Shown: positions 25,471-37,266, counted from the stretch's first letter. The stretch is DNA of 64,000 nt from JACVRW01 sp963808775 (GCA_963808775.1 CAWEGR010000002.1:26319-90318); one strand, 5' to 3'. Notes: generated from the letters alone by a model not told the origin. Numbers and translations are program-made.

Positions 25471-25932
25471 CTAGGCCGTGCTGACCGGCTCGCCGGACGA
25501 GGCGGGCTCGCTCGGCGTGGTCGTGCCGGTGTACTCGAACTCCTCCTCGGCGCCGAACAGCGCGTCGAGGACCTTCTTGCGGAGCCCCTCGCTCGCGACG
25601 AGGGCGATGCCCGCGCCGACGATGGCGACCAGGAGGAGCCGGCGCTTGCGCCCCTTCCTCTTCTTCGCTCCGCGCAGCTGGTCGGCGGCGTCCTTCAGGG
25701 AGCTCGCCGCGTCCTTCAGCTCGCGCTGCACCTTCTTGTCGTCGAGCGCCTTGGCCGGGCCCTTGCCGTTCACTCGCCCGTACGCCTTGCGGGCCGACAC
25801 GAACGCGTTGCGCAGGTTGTCCCGCAGCTCGTCGTCCTCGATCAGCCGCTGCACGTACTGATTCGAGCGAACGGCCGATGCGGCGGCGTACGCTCCGGCG
25901 CCGGCCTTCACGGCCTTCTTCTTTGCTGCCAT
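25471..25932 (-). CDS. Basic protein with one membrane span, unknown function
   Basis: 153 aa from the preferred ATG at 25932 (MAAKKKAVKAG). It has a Lys-rich N-terminus, helical charged regions (~20-95) with heptad-like spacing (IEDDELRDNLRNAF, VQRELKDAASSLKDAADQL), a very basic stretch AKKRKGRKRR, one membrane helix (LLLVAIVGAGIALVA) and a short acidic Thr/Ser/Pro tail. Similar small proteins are common in actinobacteria without known function. It lies 3' of lon on the same strand; the hairpin at 25408 probably ends the transcript. Confidence 0.72.
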   Translation of the reverse strand: MAAKKKAVKAGAGAYAAASAVRSNQYVQRLIEDDELRDNLRNAFVSARKAYGRVNGKGPAKALDDKKVQRELKDAASSLKDAADQLRGAKKRKGRKRRLLLVAIVGAGIALVASEGLRKKVLDALFGAEEEFEYTGTTTPSEPASSGEPVSTA

Positions 25933-25980
25933 TGCTCTCCTCGATCCGCCTTCTGGTGCGGACACTCTACCCGGATATGC

Positions 25981-28370
<2,390 letters not shown>

Positions 28371-28371
<1 letters not shown>

Positions 28372-28811
28372 CAGCTCTCCTCGATCGGCACTCGCCGCAC
28401 GTCCGTCTCGGGACGCGCGAGCGGGATCTCGACCTCGAGGATGCCGTCCTCGTATGAGGCGCGGGCGGCGTCGGCCACCACGTCGGCGCCGAGCTCGACG
28501 AGCCGGCGGAAGGGGCCGTGCTCGATCTCGATCTGCTGGTAGAGCCGCCCGGTCGCCGCGGCCGGTCGCCGCTCCCCTGCGATCAGCAGCCGGCGCCCGC
28601 GGATCTCGAGGGCCACGTCGCCGATCTCGATCCCGGCGAGGTCCGCCTTGACGACGGCACGCGGCGGATCGTCCGCGTAGTAGACGTCCACCTGCGGCGA
28701 GAAGCCACCCCCGCGCAGGCCCGTCTGGCGCTCGAAGACGTCCCCGAAGAGCTCGTCGATCTCGCGCCGCATCCGGTCGAAGTTCGCGAACAGGTCGCGC
28801 TGGCGGCTCAC
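28371..28811 (-). CDS. Hsp20/alpha-crystallin small heat shock protein
   Basis: 146 aa. Starts RQRDLFANFDRMRREIDELF, a typical sHSP N-terminal arm. The alpha-crystallin beta-sandwich spans ~38-135 (PQVDVYYADDPPRAVVKADLAGIE, then EIRGRRLLIAGER, FRRLVELGADV, ASYEDGILEVEIPL) and ends in a short tail with VRRVPIEES standing for the IxI/V anchor. It holds unfolding proteins for refolding or for Lon, to which it is coupled by a one-base overlap. Confidence 0.93.
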
Positions 28812-28842
28812 GCGGGCCGAGGATACCCGCGCGGCGGAGGCG

Positions 28843-30784
28843 CTACGCGAGCCGCGCCGCCAGCGCCCGCGCGTTCATCAGCGCGAGCGCCTCGATCGTG
28901 ACCATCGGGTTGACGCCGGTCGCGGTCGGGAATGCCGAGCCGTCGCAGACCACGAGGTCGCGGACCGCCCAGGTCTGGCCGTTCGGGTCGCAGACGGAGG
29001 TTCCGGGCGTCCCGCCCATGCGCGCGCTGCCCATGATGTGGAAGGAGACGGGCTGGGCCTGGCCGGGGCCCCAGCCGCAGGCATCCGCGTCGCGCATGAA
29101 GCTCGCGCGGTCGCCGCGCCGGCCGGGCTCGTAGGCCACCCAGCGGGAGTGGGAGGAGTAGACGACCCGCGCGCCCATCGCCTCGACCAGCTCGGCCCCG
29201 CCCTCGATGCCGCGGCGCAGGTGCGCCACGTCCTCGCGGGTCAGCGCGTAGCGCACCACCGGCTCGCCGTCGCGTCCGACCCTCACCTCGCCCTCACCGT
29301 GGTCGCGCAGCAGCACCCCCACGCCCGCGGTGTAGGGGAGCGCCTGCATCAGCTCCTGGTGCGCGCGGCCGCCGCGCCAGGGCGAGAAGCTCAGGAGGAT
29401 GCTCGGCGGGATCGCCACGTGCTCGTACTTGACCCCGTAGCCGCTGCCATCGAGGTCGGCGTGCTGGTCCGAGAACGTCGCCGACAGCATCCCCTCCCAG
29501 GGCCGCACCTGCTCGTCCATCTGGCCCCAGACGACCATCACCGGGTGGAGCCGCAGGTGCTTGCCGAGCGCGGGCGAGCGCACCCCCGAGCGGTGCAGCA
29601 GCGCGGGCGTGTGGAGCGCACCCGCCGCGGCCACGACCGCCCGCGAGCGGACCACGACCCGGTGGCCGGCGGCTGTGCGCGCCTCGACGCCGCGGGCGGT
29701 CGAGCCCTCGACGATCACCCGCTCGGCCCGCGTGTCCACGAGCATGCGCGCACCGCGCTCGTGGGCGTCGGCGAGCCAGGTCCTGAGCGTCGACTGCTTC
29801 GCCCCGATCTGGCAGCCGTAGTGGCAGAGGCGGCAGACCTCCTCGCGGCAACCGCGCACGTTGCGCTTCATCACCTGCGAGTCCCAGCCGAGCGTGTCGA
29901 GGCCGCGCCGCAGCGCCAGGTCGCGGGCGCTCGGGACGCTGTTCTCCTCGTTGACCGAGATGCGCTCCCAGACCGCCTCGGTGGCCTCGTCGAACTCCTC
30001 GCCGCCGACGCCGGTCACGCCCATCGACGCCCACTCGCGGCGCACGTGCTCGGGCGTCCGGAACGAGAACGTGTAGTTCACGACGGTGCCGCCGCCGAGG
30101 CAGGATGCCGGCGAGCAGGCCGATGCTGCCGTCGTGCGAGGTCATCCCGCCGGCGTTCAGGTAGAGCCGCTCGAAGCCGGAGAGCTCGTCGCCGTGGAAG
30201 TCCCTCTCCGTGTAGTGGCCGCCGGCCTCGATCACCACGACGTCGAGGCCCGCCTCGGCGAGCACCGCCGCGGCCGTTCCGCCTCCGGCGCCCGAGCCGA
30301 CGATCGCGACGTCGCATTCGAGCTCCGTGTCGGCGTCGACCGCGAGCGGCTCGATACCGGGCGGCGGCGGGTCCACCGGCGGCCCGAGCGGGCCGGGATA
30401 GCCCATCGACTCGAGCACGGGGTTGCCGCCGTCCGTGCCGTAGTAGGCGAGCAGGGAGCCCTTGCGGAGCGCCTGGAAGGCCGCGCGCCGCTGCGGCACG
30501 CGGCTGTCGGCCCAGGACAGGAGCACCCGCTCGCGCTCGGCCTGCGAGAGCGACGAGAAGCGATTGACCCCGCCGCCGGCGATCGCGGTCAGGAGGTGCG
30601 TGTCCCAGAGCCCGAGGAGCTGCCCGACCTGGCGGCGCTCAGACGCGCGCGGGTTGCGGTCCACGAGGCCGAGCAGCCGGTCCGGCACGCCCAGCTCGGT
30701 GGCCGACGGCAGGCCCTCGCCTCCCGGCGCAAAGGTGTCGCAGATCGAGTCGAGCGCTCTGCGGGCCCGCGCCGGCAGCCTCAA
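28843..30784 (-). CDS. GMC-family FAD oxidoreductase, long-chain-alcohol-oxidase-like (frameshift near 30107)
   Basis: The N-terminal ~130 residues (ARRALDSICDTFAPGG... LLSWADSRVPQRRAAFQALR) resemble the extra N-terminal domain of long-chain-alcohol-oxidase-type GMC enzymes. FAD binding follows: CDVAIVGSGAGGGTAAAVLAE then VVVIEAGGHY. At ~30107 the frame breaks (LLAG then SCLGGGTVVNYTFSFRTP in the next frame), and the C-terminal part carries the GMC_oxred_C signature SARMGGTPGTSVCD and DGSAFPTATGVNPMVTIEAL. CRLCHYGCQIGAK has three Cys. The likely start is a TTG at 30784 overlapping the MBL stop (TTGA). The substrate is probably a hydrophobic alcohol; this is inferred. Confidence 0.82.
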
Positions 30785-31578
30785 AGGTCGTAGACCCTTC
30801 CCTCCTCGGCCACCTCGACCGGTCCGCCGAAGGTTCCCTCCGCCTCCTCCTTCGCCCACTTCCAGTCGAGCTCGTCCGAGATGTGGGTGAGCACGAGCCG
30901 CTTGGCGCCGGCATCGCGCGCCAGCTCGCCCGCCTCGCCCGGCGTCAGGTGCCCGCGCATGCCGGTGCGCTCCGGCCGCGGCAGCGTGGCCTCCACGAGC
31001 ATCAGGTCGGCGTCGCGCGCGAAGCCGTTGAGCGCGTCCGTGGGGCTCGAGTCGGCCCCGTAGACGATCCGGCCGCCGGTGCCGTCCGCGCGCTCGATCG
31101 CGATCGCGAACGTCTCGCAGAAGTGCGGCACCTCCTGGAAGCGCAGCCGCAGCGGCCCGACCTCGGGCTGGTCCTCCTGGCTGTACTCGCGCAGGTGGAA
31201 GGCGTTCTCGATCAGCTCCTCGGGACCCCAGGCCCCCGCCACGCGGCGGAACGTGTCGCGCGCGCCCGGCGGCACGTGCAGGTCAGGTCGCGCCGGGTGA
31301 TCGGTGCCCGGCCAGCGATCAACCGGGACCGGCTGCTGGCGAGGCGCGTAGGTCAGCGCGTAGGAGTACGGGACGAGATCGAGGAAGTGATCGGCGTGCA
31401 GGTGCGAGATGACGACCGCGTCGAGGTCGATGTAGTCCATCCGCTCGCGCAGCTTCGCCATCACGCCGTTGCCGCAGTCCATCAGCAGGGCAGTGCCGTT
31501 GTCCTCGATGAGGTAGCCAGAGCACGCGCCGCCGGCGTCCTGCCAGGAGGGCGACTTGCCCAGGATCGTGAGCCGCAT
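30781..31578 (-). CDS. MBL-fold metallohydrolase (RNase Z-like subgroup)
   Basis: 265 aa. Metallo-beta-lactamase fold with the zinc motif SHLHADHFLDL (HxHxDH) at ~59-69, MDCGNGVMAKL, a mid-protein insertion (~90-125), YGADSSPTDAL and the distal His in LTHIS. The overall shape matches cAMP-phosphodiesterase/RNase Z-like hydrolases, but the exosite typical of tRNase Z was not recognised. Start near MRLTILGKSPSW. It overlaps the GMC gene by 4 bp, so the two are coexpressed. Substrate unknown. Confidence 0.85.
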   Translation of the reverse strand: MRLTILGKSPSWQDAGGACSGYLIEDNGTALLMDCGNGVMAKLRERMDYIDLDAVVISHLHADHFLDLVPYSYALTYAPRQQPVPVDRWPGTDHPARPDLHVPPGARDTFRRVAGAWGPEELIENAFHLREYSQEDQPEVGPLRLRFQEVPHFCETFAIAIERADGTGGRIVYGADSSPTDALNGFARDADLMLVEATLPRPERTGMRGHLTPGEAGELARDAGAKRLVLTHISDELDWKWAKEEAEGTFGGPVEVAEEGRVYDL

Positions 31579-31595
31579 GTAGCGACTCTACGTGC

Positions 31596-31799
31596 TCAGG
31601 CGTTCGGCTGGGGAAACGCGTATGTCGCGCTGGTGCGCTCGGATCTGAAGACGAATGCGAGCTGCCGCTCGGGAGCGAGACCGCGCTCGGCGGGCCGGAA
31701 CGTCGTGCAGGGGCGCCCGAGGTTCAGCGCGCAGAGTTGGTTCTGATGGAAGTAGCAGTCCTCGCAGCGGGCGGGCTTTCCCTTGGGCACGTCCGCCAT
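31596..31799 (-). CDS. Small Cys-rich protein (67 aa), unknown function
   Basis: 67 aa from the ATG at 31799: MADVPKGKPARCEDCYFHQN..., with four Cys (CEDC, LC, PC) in the first half and an aromatic C-terminal half (QLAFVFRSERTSATYAFPQP). The Cys spacing could bind a metal or an Fe-S cluster. A longer frame exists upstream but has shadow-like composition. It ends 17 bp before the MBL gene on the same strand. Similar short conserved proteins seem to occur in related genomes by memory, but no name or function is assigned. Confidence 0.6.
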   Translation of the reverse strand: MADVPKGKPARCEDCYFHQNQLCALNLGRPCTTFRPAERGLAPERQLAFVFRSERTSATYAFPQPNA

Positions 31800-31920
31800 G
31801 CTGCAACAGGACGGCGGCGGAATCCAGCCGCCGTTTGCCGCACGTTGCAGGGTCGTCCGGAGGGGCCCCGCTAGGAGCGCGTTTTTCAGGGGGGCGAAGT
31901 TTGGGCATTGCGATGGACCC

Positions 31921-32841
31921 ATGGAGCTGATCACCGGAGCGAGCGGATATGTGGGCTCCCGCCTGCTGCGCCGCCTGGCCGCGGAGGGCCGGCCGCTGCG
32001 TGCCCTGGCGCGGCGCCCGGAGCGCGTCGAGGCCACCTCCGGCGTGGACGCCGTGCGCGCGGACCTGCTGACCGGCGACGGGCTCGCCGGCGCGCTCGAG
32101 GGCATCGAGACCGCCTACTACCTCGTCCACTCGATGGAGCCCGCGGCCGGCGTGGACTCCGGCTTCGCCGCGCGTGACCGCCACGCGGCGGAGCGCTTCG
32201 CCGCGGCCGCGGCGGCCGCCGGCGTCGAGCGGATCGTCTATCTCGGCGGCATGGCCCCGGCCGGCCCCCACTCCGAGCACCTGGGCTCACGGCTCGAGGT
32301 CGAGGAGATCCTGATGGCGGCGGTGCCGCGGTCGACGGCGCTGCGAGCGTCGATCGTGATCGGGGCGGGCTCCTCGTCCTTCCGCGTGCTCGTGCGGCTC
32401 GTCGAGCGCCTGCGCGTGCTGCCGCTCCCGCGCTGGCGCGCGAACCGCACCCAGCCGATCGACGAGCGCGACGTGATCGAGTTCCTCGCTCGTACCCCAA
32501 ACACGCCCGCGGCCGCCGGGCGGGCCCTGGACGTGTGCGGTCCCGACGTGATGACCTACGGCGAGATGATCGAGCGGATCGCGGAGGCGATGGGAGTCGG
32601 CCGCATGCCCGTGGGCCTCGGCGTCTCGCTGACGCCTCCGGCGAGCGCGGTGGTCGCCGGCGTGACCGGTCAGCCGCTCGAGCTCGTACGTCCTTTGATG
32701 GAGAGCCTCGAGTCCGACATCCTCCCCGCCGACCCCGGCGAGGCGCCGCGCCTGTACGGCCTGCGCCCGCGCGGCTTCGACCGTGCCGTCGAGCACGCGC
32801 TCGCAGAGTGGGAGCGCACCGAGGAGCTGGGCGCGCGGTGA
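31921..32841 (+). CDS. Atypical SDR / NAD(P)-binding nucleoside-diphosphate-sugar epimerase-like protein
   Basis: 306 aa. Rossmann start MELITGASGYVGSRLLRRLA (GxxGxxG, residues 6-12), then ADLLTGDGLAGALEGIETAYYLVHSM and VERIVYLGGMAP, typical of the extended/atypical SDR family (NmrA/YbjT-like). The catalytic YxxxK of classical SDRs is not evident, so it may be a redox sensor or an atypical reductase. A distal part of ~80 residues is helical. Overlaps the SRPBCC gene by 4 bp (GTGA). Its upstream neighbour is divergent. Role unknown. Confidence 0.83.
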   Translation: MELITGASGYVGSRLLRRLAAEGRPLRALARRPERVEATSGVDAVRADLLTGDGLAGALEGIETAYYLVHSMEPAAGVDSGFAARDRHAAERFAAAAAAAGVERIVYLGGMAPAGPHSEHLGSRLEVEEILMAAVPRSTALRASIVIGAGSSSFRVLVRLVERLRVLPLPRWRANRTQPIDERDVIEFLARTPNTPAAAGRALDVCGPDVMTYGEMIERIAEAMGVGRMPVGLGVSLTPPASAVVAGVTGQPLELVRPLMESLESDILPADPGEAPRLYGLRPRGFDRAVEHALAEWERTEELGAR

Positions 32842-33272
32842 AGGTCGAGCGCACGGTCGACGTGGCCGCCCCGCCGCGGAAGCTCTACGACGTGGTGATG
32901 GACCCGGAGCGGCTCGGCGACTGGGTGACGATCCACCATCACCTCGAGGACGCGCCGAAGGGCACCCTGCGCAAGGGATCGAAGCTGACTCAGTGCCTGA
33001 AACTGGCGGGCCGAAAGTTTCGTGTGCACTGGACCGTTGTCGAGAACGATCCGTGCAGGCGAGTCGTGTGGGAGGGCCGCGGCCCGGTCGCCACGCATGC
33101 CCGTGTGGTGTACGACTTTGCCGAGAATGGGGCGGGCACGCGCTTTTCCTACAAGAACGAGTACGACCTGCCGGGAGGACCGCTCGGACGGGTGGCCGGC
33201 AAGGCGGTGTTCAAGGTCACGGAAAAGGAGCTGGAGGGCTCCTTGCAGCGTCTCAAGTCACTGGTGGAGTAA
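32838..33272 (+). CDS. SRPBCC (START-like/polyketide cyclase) family protein
   Basis: 144 aa from GTG: VKVERTVDVAAPPRKLYDVVMDPERLGDWVTI, the typical start of the polyketide-cyclase/dehydrase subgroup, then LKLAGRKFRVHWTV, VVWEGRGPVATHARVVYDF and a C-terminal long helix (ELEGSLQRLKSLV). The fold makes a hydrophobic ligand pocket; the ligand is not known. Cotranscribed with the SDR-like gene with a 4-bp overlap, so the pair may act on one lipid or aromatic substrate. Confidence 0.83.
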   Translation: MKVERTVDVAAPPRKLYDVVMDPERLGDWVTIHHHLEDAPKGTLRKGSKLTQCLKLAGRKFRVHWTVVENDPCRRVVWEGRGPVATHARVVYDFAENGAGTRFSYKNEYDLPGGPLGRVAGKAVFKVTEKELEGSLQRLKSLVE

Positions 33273-33291
33273 CTGTTACGGTTATTCCACG

Positions 33292-33658
33292 ATGGCTGAC
33301 TTCCTGGATGAGAAGCGCAAGGAAATAGACGCACGGCTGCGCGAGCTGCGCCCGCTGGTCGACGAGTACCACCGGCTCGAGAAGGCCGCGGCGGCCCTGT
33401 CCGGAGTCGGCACGACCTCCGCCCCGCGTCGCCGCGCCCGCCGCACGGGCACGGGCACCGGCCGGCCGCGGACGCCCCCGTGGCAGCGGCACGCGCGCGA
33501 AGCAGGCTCTCGAGCTCGTCCGCGCGCGCCCGGGCATCACGATCCCGGACCTCGCCGACGCGATGGGGATCCAGGCGAACTACCTCTACCGCGTCATGCC
33601 GACCCTCGAGTCCGAGGGCCAGGTCGTGAAGCGGGACAAGGGCTGGCACCCGGCGTAG
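33292..33658 (+). CDS. Small winged-helix-like DNA-binding protein with coiled-coil N-terminus (frameshift in a C5 run)
   Basis: The first ~38 residues (MADFLDEKRKEIDARLRELR, then PLVDEYHRLEKAAAAL) are a coiled coil. A basic Thr/Gly/Arg linker follows. As read, the frame then degenerates, but shifting one base at the CCCCC run (33475-33479) restores AKQALELVRARPGITIPDLA, then MGIQANYLYRVMPTLESEGQ and VVKRDKGWHPA with a TAG at 33656. This second half is a winged helix-turn-helix with a recognition helix around NYLYRVMPTLE. Length 367 nt is one base over a multiple of three, consistent with one insertion. Probably a transcriptional regulator. Confidence 0.75.
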
Positions 33659-33677
33659 CCCGCCGCGCCGGCGCCTC

Positions 33678-34650
33678 TCAGCTCACGAGCCCGAGCTCCC
33701 TCACCGCGTCGCGCTCGCCCTTCAGCTCGTCGACGGTCGCGTCGATCTTCGAGCGCGCGAAGTCGCCGATCTCGAGGCCCTGCGTCGATCGCGTAGGAGC
33801 CACCCGTGCAGCGCACCGGGAAGCTCGACACGATGCCCTCCTCGACGCCGTAGGAGCCGTCTGAGGGGATCGCCATCGAGCGCAGGCCGTCGGCGCCGAG
33901 GACCCAGTCGCGCACGTGGTCGATCGCCGCGTTGGCCGCGCTCGCGGCCGACGACGCGCCGCGCGCCTCGATGATCTCGGCGCCGCGCTTGCCCACGCGC
34001 GGGATGTACTCGTTCTCGTACCAGTCCATGTCGACCCTGTCGGCGGCCCGCTCGCCGTTCACCGTCGCGTTGAAGAGGTCGGGGAACATCGTCGGCGAGT
34101 GGTTGCCCCAGACGACGAGGTCCTGGACGTCCTCGACGCCCACCCCGACCTTCCCGGCGAGCTGCGCCACCGCGCGGTTCTCGTCGAGGCGCGTCATGGC
34201 GGTGAAGCGCTCGCGCGGGATGTCGGGCGCGTGCGAGAGCGCGATCAGCGCGTTCGTGTTCGCCGGGTTGCCGACCACGAGGATGCGCACGTCGCCGGCG
34301 GCGCCCGAGTTCAGGGCCTCGCCCTGCGGCTTGAAGATCTGGCCGTTCGCCTCGAGCAGGTCGGCGCGCTCCATGCCCTTCGTGCGCGGGCGCGCACCCA
34401 CGAGCATGGCCACGTTCACGCCGTCGAAGGCCCTGACGGGATCGTCGAAGATCTCCGTCGAGGCGAGCAGCGGGAACGCGCAGTCCTGCAGCTCGAGCGC
34501 CGTGCCCTCGGCGGCCTTGACGGCCTGCGGGATCTCGAGCAGGCGCAGGTCGATCTTCTCGTCGGGCCCGAGCATCTGCCCGGACGCGATGCGGAACAGG
34601 AGCGCGTAGCCGATCTGGCCGGCCGCGCCCGTGACTGTGACGGTTGCCAT
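33678..34650 (-). CDS. mdh: Malate dehydrogenase (frameshift near 33785)
   Basis: NAD-dependent MDH of the LDH/MDH superfamily, cytosolic (type 1) class: ATVTVTGAAGQIGYALLFRI, LLEIPQAVKAAEGTALELQD, VGARPRTKGMERADLL, VVGNPANTNALIALSHAPDI, FTAMTRLDENRA and the catalytic VWGNHSPTMFPD. At ~33785, after CTGGSYAI, the frame breaks; the next frame reads QGLEIGDFARSKIDATVDEL, then KGERDAVRELGLVS and stops at 33678, the expected C-terminus. One base is in excess. Catalyses malate/oxaloacetate in the TCA cycle. It lies directly after icd with no gap, forming an icd-mdh unit. Confidence 0.93.
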
Positions 34651-35733
34651 CTAGCGGTTCATCTCCTCGATAACGGCGTCTGCGAACTGTGAGGTACCCA
34701 CGGCGGTGGGGTCGTCACGCGTCGGCTTCAGGTCGTAGGTGACCTTCTCGCCCTTGCGGATCACCTCGGCGATGCCGCGCTCCATGCGCTCGGAGGCCTC
34801 GCTCTCGCCCAGGTGCTTCAGCATCAGCACGCCCGAGAGCATCAGCGCGGTCGGGTTAACCCTGTTCTGGCCCTTGTACTTGGGCGCGGAGCCGTGGGTG
34901 GCCTCGAAGATCGCTCCGGTGGTGCCGATGTTCGCGCCCGGGGCGAGGCCGAGCCCGCCGATCATCCCGGCGCCGAGGTCCGACACGATGTCGCCGTAGA
35001 GGTTCGGCAGCACGATCACGTCGTACTCCTCGGGCCGCGAGACGAGCTGGTTGCAGAGGTTGTCGATGATGCGGTCCTCGAACTCGATGTCCGGATGGCG
35101 CTCGGCCACCTGGCGCGCCACCTCGAGGAACAGCCCGTCCGAGAACTTCATGATGTTGGCCTTGTGCGCGGCCGTGACCTTGCGCCGGCCGTTCTCCTCC
35201 GCGTACCTGAAGGCCGCCTCGACGATGCGGTCGGAGCCGGCCACCGAGATCGGCTTGATCGAGATGCCCGACTCCTCGCGCGTGGGCGAGTCGAGCTCGT
35301 CGGCGAGGAAGGAGCGCAGCTTCTCGACCTCGGGCGAGCCCTTCTCGAACTCGATGCCCGCGTAGAGGTCCTCCGTGTTCTCGCGCACGATCACGATGTC
35401 CGTCTCCGGGAAGCGCGTGCGCACGCCCTCGTAGGCCTTGCACGGGCGGATGCAGGCGTAGAGGTCGAACTCCTTGCGGAGCGCGACGTTGATCGAGCGA
35501 AATCCGGAGCCGACGGGCGTGGTGGTCGGGCCCTTGATCGCCACGCCGCGCTCGCGGATCGACGCGAGCGTGCGCTCCGGCAGCGGGTTGCCCTCGGCCT
35601 CGTAGACGTCCACTCCTGCGTCCTGGAAATCCCAGTCGAACTCGGTGCCGGTGGCCTCGAGCACGCGCTGGGTTGCCTCGGCGAGCTCGGGCCCCGTGCC
35701 ATCGCCCGGGATGAAGGTGACTGCGTGAGCCAA
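34651..35733 (-). CDS. icd: NAD-dependent isocitrate dehydrogenase, isopropylmalate-dehydrogenase-like type
   Basis: 360 aa beta-decarboxylating dehydrogenase (PF00180 type): VTFIPGDGTGPELAEA, KGPTTTPVGSGFRSINVALR, the substrate loop with Arg residues (ACIRPCKAYEGVRTRFP), VRENTEDLYAGIEF, KANIMKFSDGLFLEVAR, NLYGDIVSDLGAGMIGGLG and NIGTTGAIFEATHGSAPKY. The Ser-containing GFRSIN loop and the TCA-cycle context (abutting mdh) favour isocitrate over isopropylmalate, but sequence alone does not prove the substrate. The stop abuts the mdh start. Confidence 0.87.
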   Translation of the reverse strand: MAHAVTFIPGDGTGPELAEATQRVLEATGTEFDWDFQDAGVDVYEAEGNPLPERTLASIRERGVAIKGPTTTPVGSGFRSINVALRKEFDLYACIRPCKAYEGVRTRFPETDIVIVRENTEDLYAGIEFEKGSPEVEKLRSFLADELDSPTREESGISIKPISVAGSDRIVEAAFRYAEENGRRKVTAAHKANIMKFSDGLFLEVARQVAERHPDIEFEDRIIDNLCNQLVSRPEEYDVIVLPNLYGDIVSDLGAGMIGGLGLAPGANIGTTGAIFEATHGSAPKYKGQNRVNPTALMLSGVLMLKHLGESEASERMERGIAEVIRKGEKVTYDLKPTRDDPTAVGTSQFADAVIEEMNR

Positions 35734-35785
35734 GACGGCCCCTTTCAGGTTTCGGATCTCGGTGCTGAGCGGGCGAGTCTATGAA

Positions 35786-36092
35786 TCAGGGCGTGCGACG
35801 CCTGAGCGTGAGCGCTCCGAGCACCAGCGGGAGCACTGTCACCGCCACCACGACCGCCACGTCGGCCCAGCCCGCGGCGCCGAGCGAGCCGTCGCTCGCG
35901 ACCCGGTCGAGGGCGTCGTAGGCGTACGTGAGGGGGAGCGCGTACGAGATCGCCTCGAGCAGCGGCGCCATCTGGTCGCGGGGCACGAACAGGCCACACA
36001 GCAACAGTTGAGGCAGCTCGGGCCGAGCAGGCCCGTGATCCGGCCGGGCTCGACCTCCAAGTCGAGCCCGGGCAACGGGCCGAACCCTAGAC
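35786..36092 (-). pseudogene. Collapsed ABC exporter remnant: ATPase start joined to permease end
   Basis: The last ~75 codons (35786-36010) encode the C-terminus of an ABC-2 type permease: PQLLLCGLFVPRDQMAPLLE, two hydrophobic segments and a terminal RRR. Immediately upstream (36020-36092), in another frame, is the start of an ABC ATPase: FGPLPGLDLEVEPGRITGLLGP, which ends exactly where Walker A (GxxGxGKST) should follow. Everything between Walker A and the end of the permease is missing, and there is no start codon before the ATPase piece. This is either a genomic deletion of roughly 1.5-2 kb or a collapsed assembly. Not expected to be functional as it stands. Confidence 0.7.
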
Positions 36093-36102
36093 TTGGTGGA
36101 AG

Positions 36103-37266
36103 ATGTTCGGCGGCGGATCCATCCAGCTCGCGCGCATATTCGGGATCCGGATAGGCGTGGACATCAGCTGGTTCTTCGCGCTGTTTCTGATCATCTGGAT
36201 GCTGTCGGGCTACTACGAGGACGTCGCGCCCGGCTCCAACGCCTTCCTGCTCGCCGCGGTCAGCGCCGCGCTCTTCTTCCTCTCGATCCTGCTGCACGAG
36301 TTCGGGCACGCGTGGGTCGCGCTCCGTAACGGGATCCCGATCGAGGGCATCGACCTGTGGCTGTTCGGCGGGGTCGCCAAGCTTGGGCGCGACAGCACCT
36401 CCCCGGGCGAGGAGTTCCGCGTCGCCGCGGCCGGGCCGCTCGTGACGCTCCTGATCGCGCTCGCCTGCCTGGGTCTCGGCTCCGCGCTATCGAGCACCTC
36501 GGAGGTGCTCGACAACGCCCGCTTCGACGACACGGCGTTCGGCGCCACAAATGCCGTGCTCGGCTACCTGCTCTCGATCAACGTGCTCGTGCTGATCTTC
36601 AACCTGATCCCGGGCTTCCCGCTCGACGGCGGGCGGATCGCGCGCGCCATCGCATGGAAGATCAGCGGCGACCGCAACAAGGCGACCCGCTTCGCGGGCG
36701 TGCTCGGCCGCATCGTGGGCTATGGGCTCATCGGCGTGGGCGCGCTGCTGCTGCTCGGGGGCTCGGACTACGTCTTTACGGGCATCTGGCTCGCCTTCAT
36801 CGGCTTCTTCCTGGCGCAGGCGGCGGGCTCGGCGGTCGCCCAGGCGAACCTCTCCGACCGGATCGGCGACATCCGCGTCTCCGACGTGATGGACGCCGAG
36901 CCCGTCGCGATCCCCGAGTCGCTCACGGCGGAGGAGGCGGAGACCGACTTCTTCCTCCGCTACCGCTGGCCCTGGTTCCCGGTCGTCGACCCCTACGGCC
37001 GGCTGGTGGGCGTCGTCTCGCACGAGGCGCTCGCCAGCGTGCCTCCCGGCGAGCGCTCCACGCGGCAGGTCGGAACGCTGATGGCGCGCGACGACGGCTC
37101 GAGCGGGATGCGCGCGCAGGTCGAGGACAGCCTCGAGTCGCTGCTCGCGCGCGAGTCGCTCGGGCGTCTCGGAGCGGTGATGGCGGTCGACTCGGAGGGC
37201 GTCCTGCGCGGGGTCGTGACGATCGACGCCGTGCGCCGCGCGCTGCGCGGCGCCGCCCCTGCCTGA
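36103..37266 (+). CDS. Site-2 protease family (M50) membrane metalloprotease with CBS domains
   Basis: 387 aa. Six-span M50 protease of the SpoIVFB/Rip3 type: zinc motif LLHEFGHAWVA (HExxH, residues 65-69), second ligand in FNLIPGFPLDGGRIARA (~168-184), and the AAAGPLVTLL span. From ~260 a CBS pair follows (VSDVMDAEPVAIPESL, then FPVVDPYGRLVGVVSHEA, and a second half ending GVLRGVVTIDAVRRAL), which may sense adenine nucleotides. These proteases cleave transmembrane anti-sigma factors or similar substrates; the target is unknown. It is transcribed away from the ABC remnant and towards sdhA. Confidence 0.93.
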   Translation: MFGGGSIQLARIFGIRIGVDISWFFALFLIIWMLSGYYEDVAPGSNAFLLAAVSAALFFLSILLHEFGHAWVALRNGIPIEGIDLWLFGGVAKLGRDSTSPGEEFRVAAAGPLVTLLIALACLGLGSALSSTSEVLDNARFDDTAFGATNAVLGYLLSINVLVLIFNLIPGFPLDGGRIARAIAWKISGDRNKATRFAGVLGRIVGYGLIGVGALLLLGGSDYVFTGIWLAFIGFFLAQAAGSAVAQANLSDRIGDIRVSDVMDAEPVAIPESLTAEEAETDFFLRYRWPWFPVVDPYGRLVGVVSHEALASVPPGERSTRQVGTLMARDDGSSGMRAQVEDSLESLLARESLGRLGAVMAVDSEGVLRGVVTIDAVRRALRGAAPA

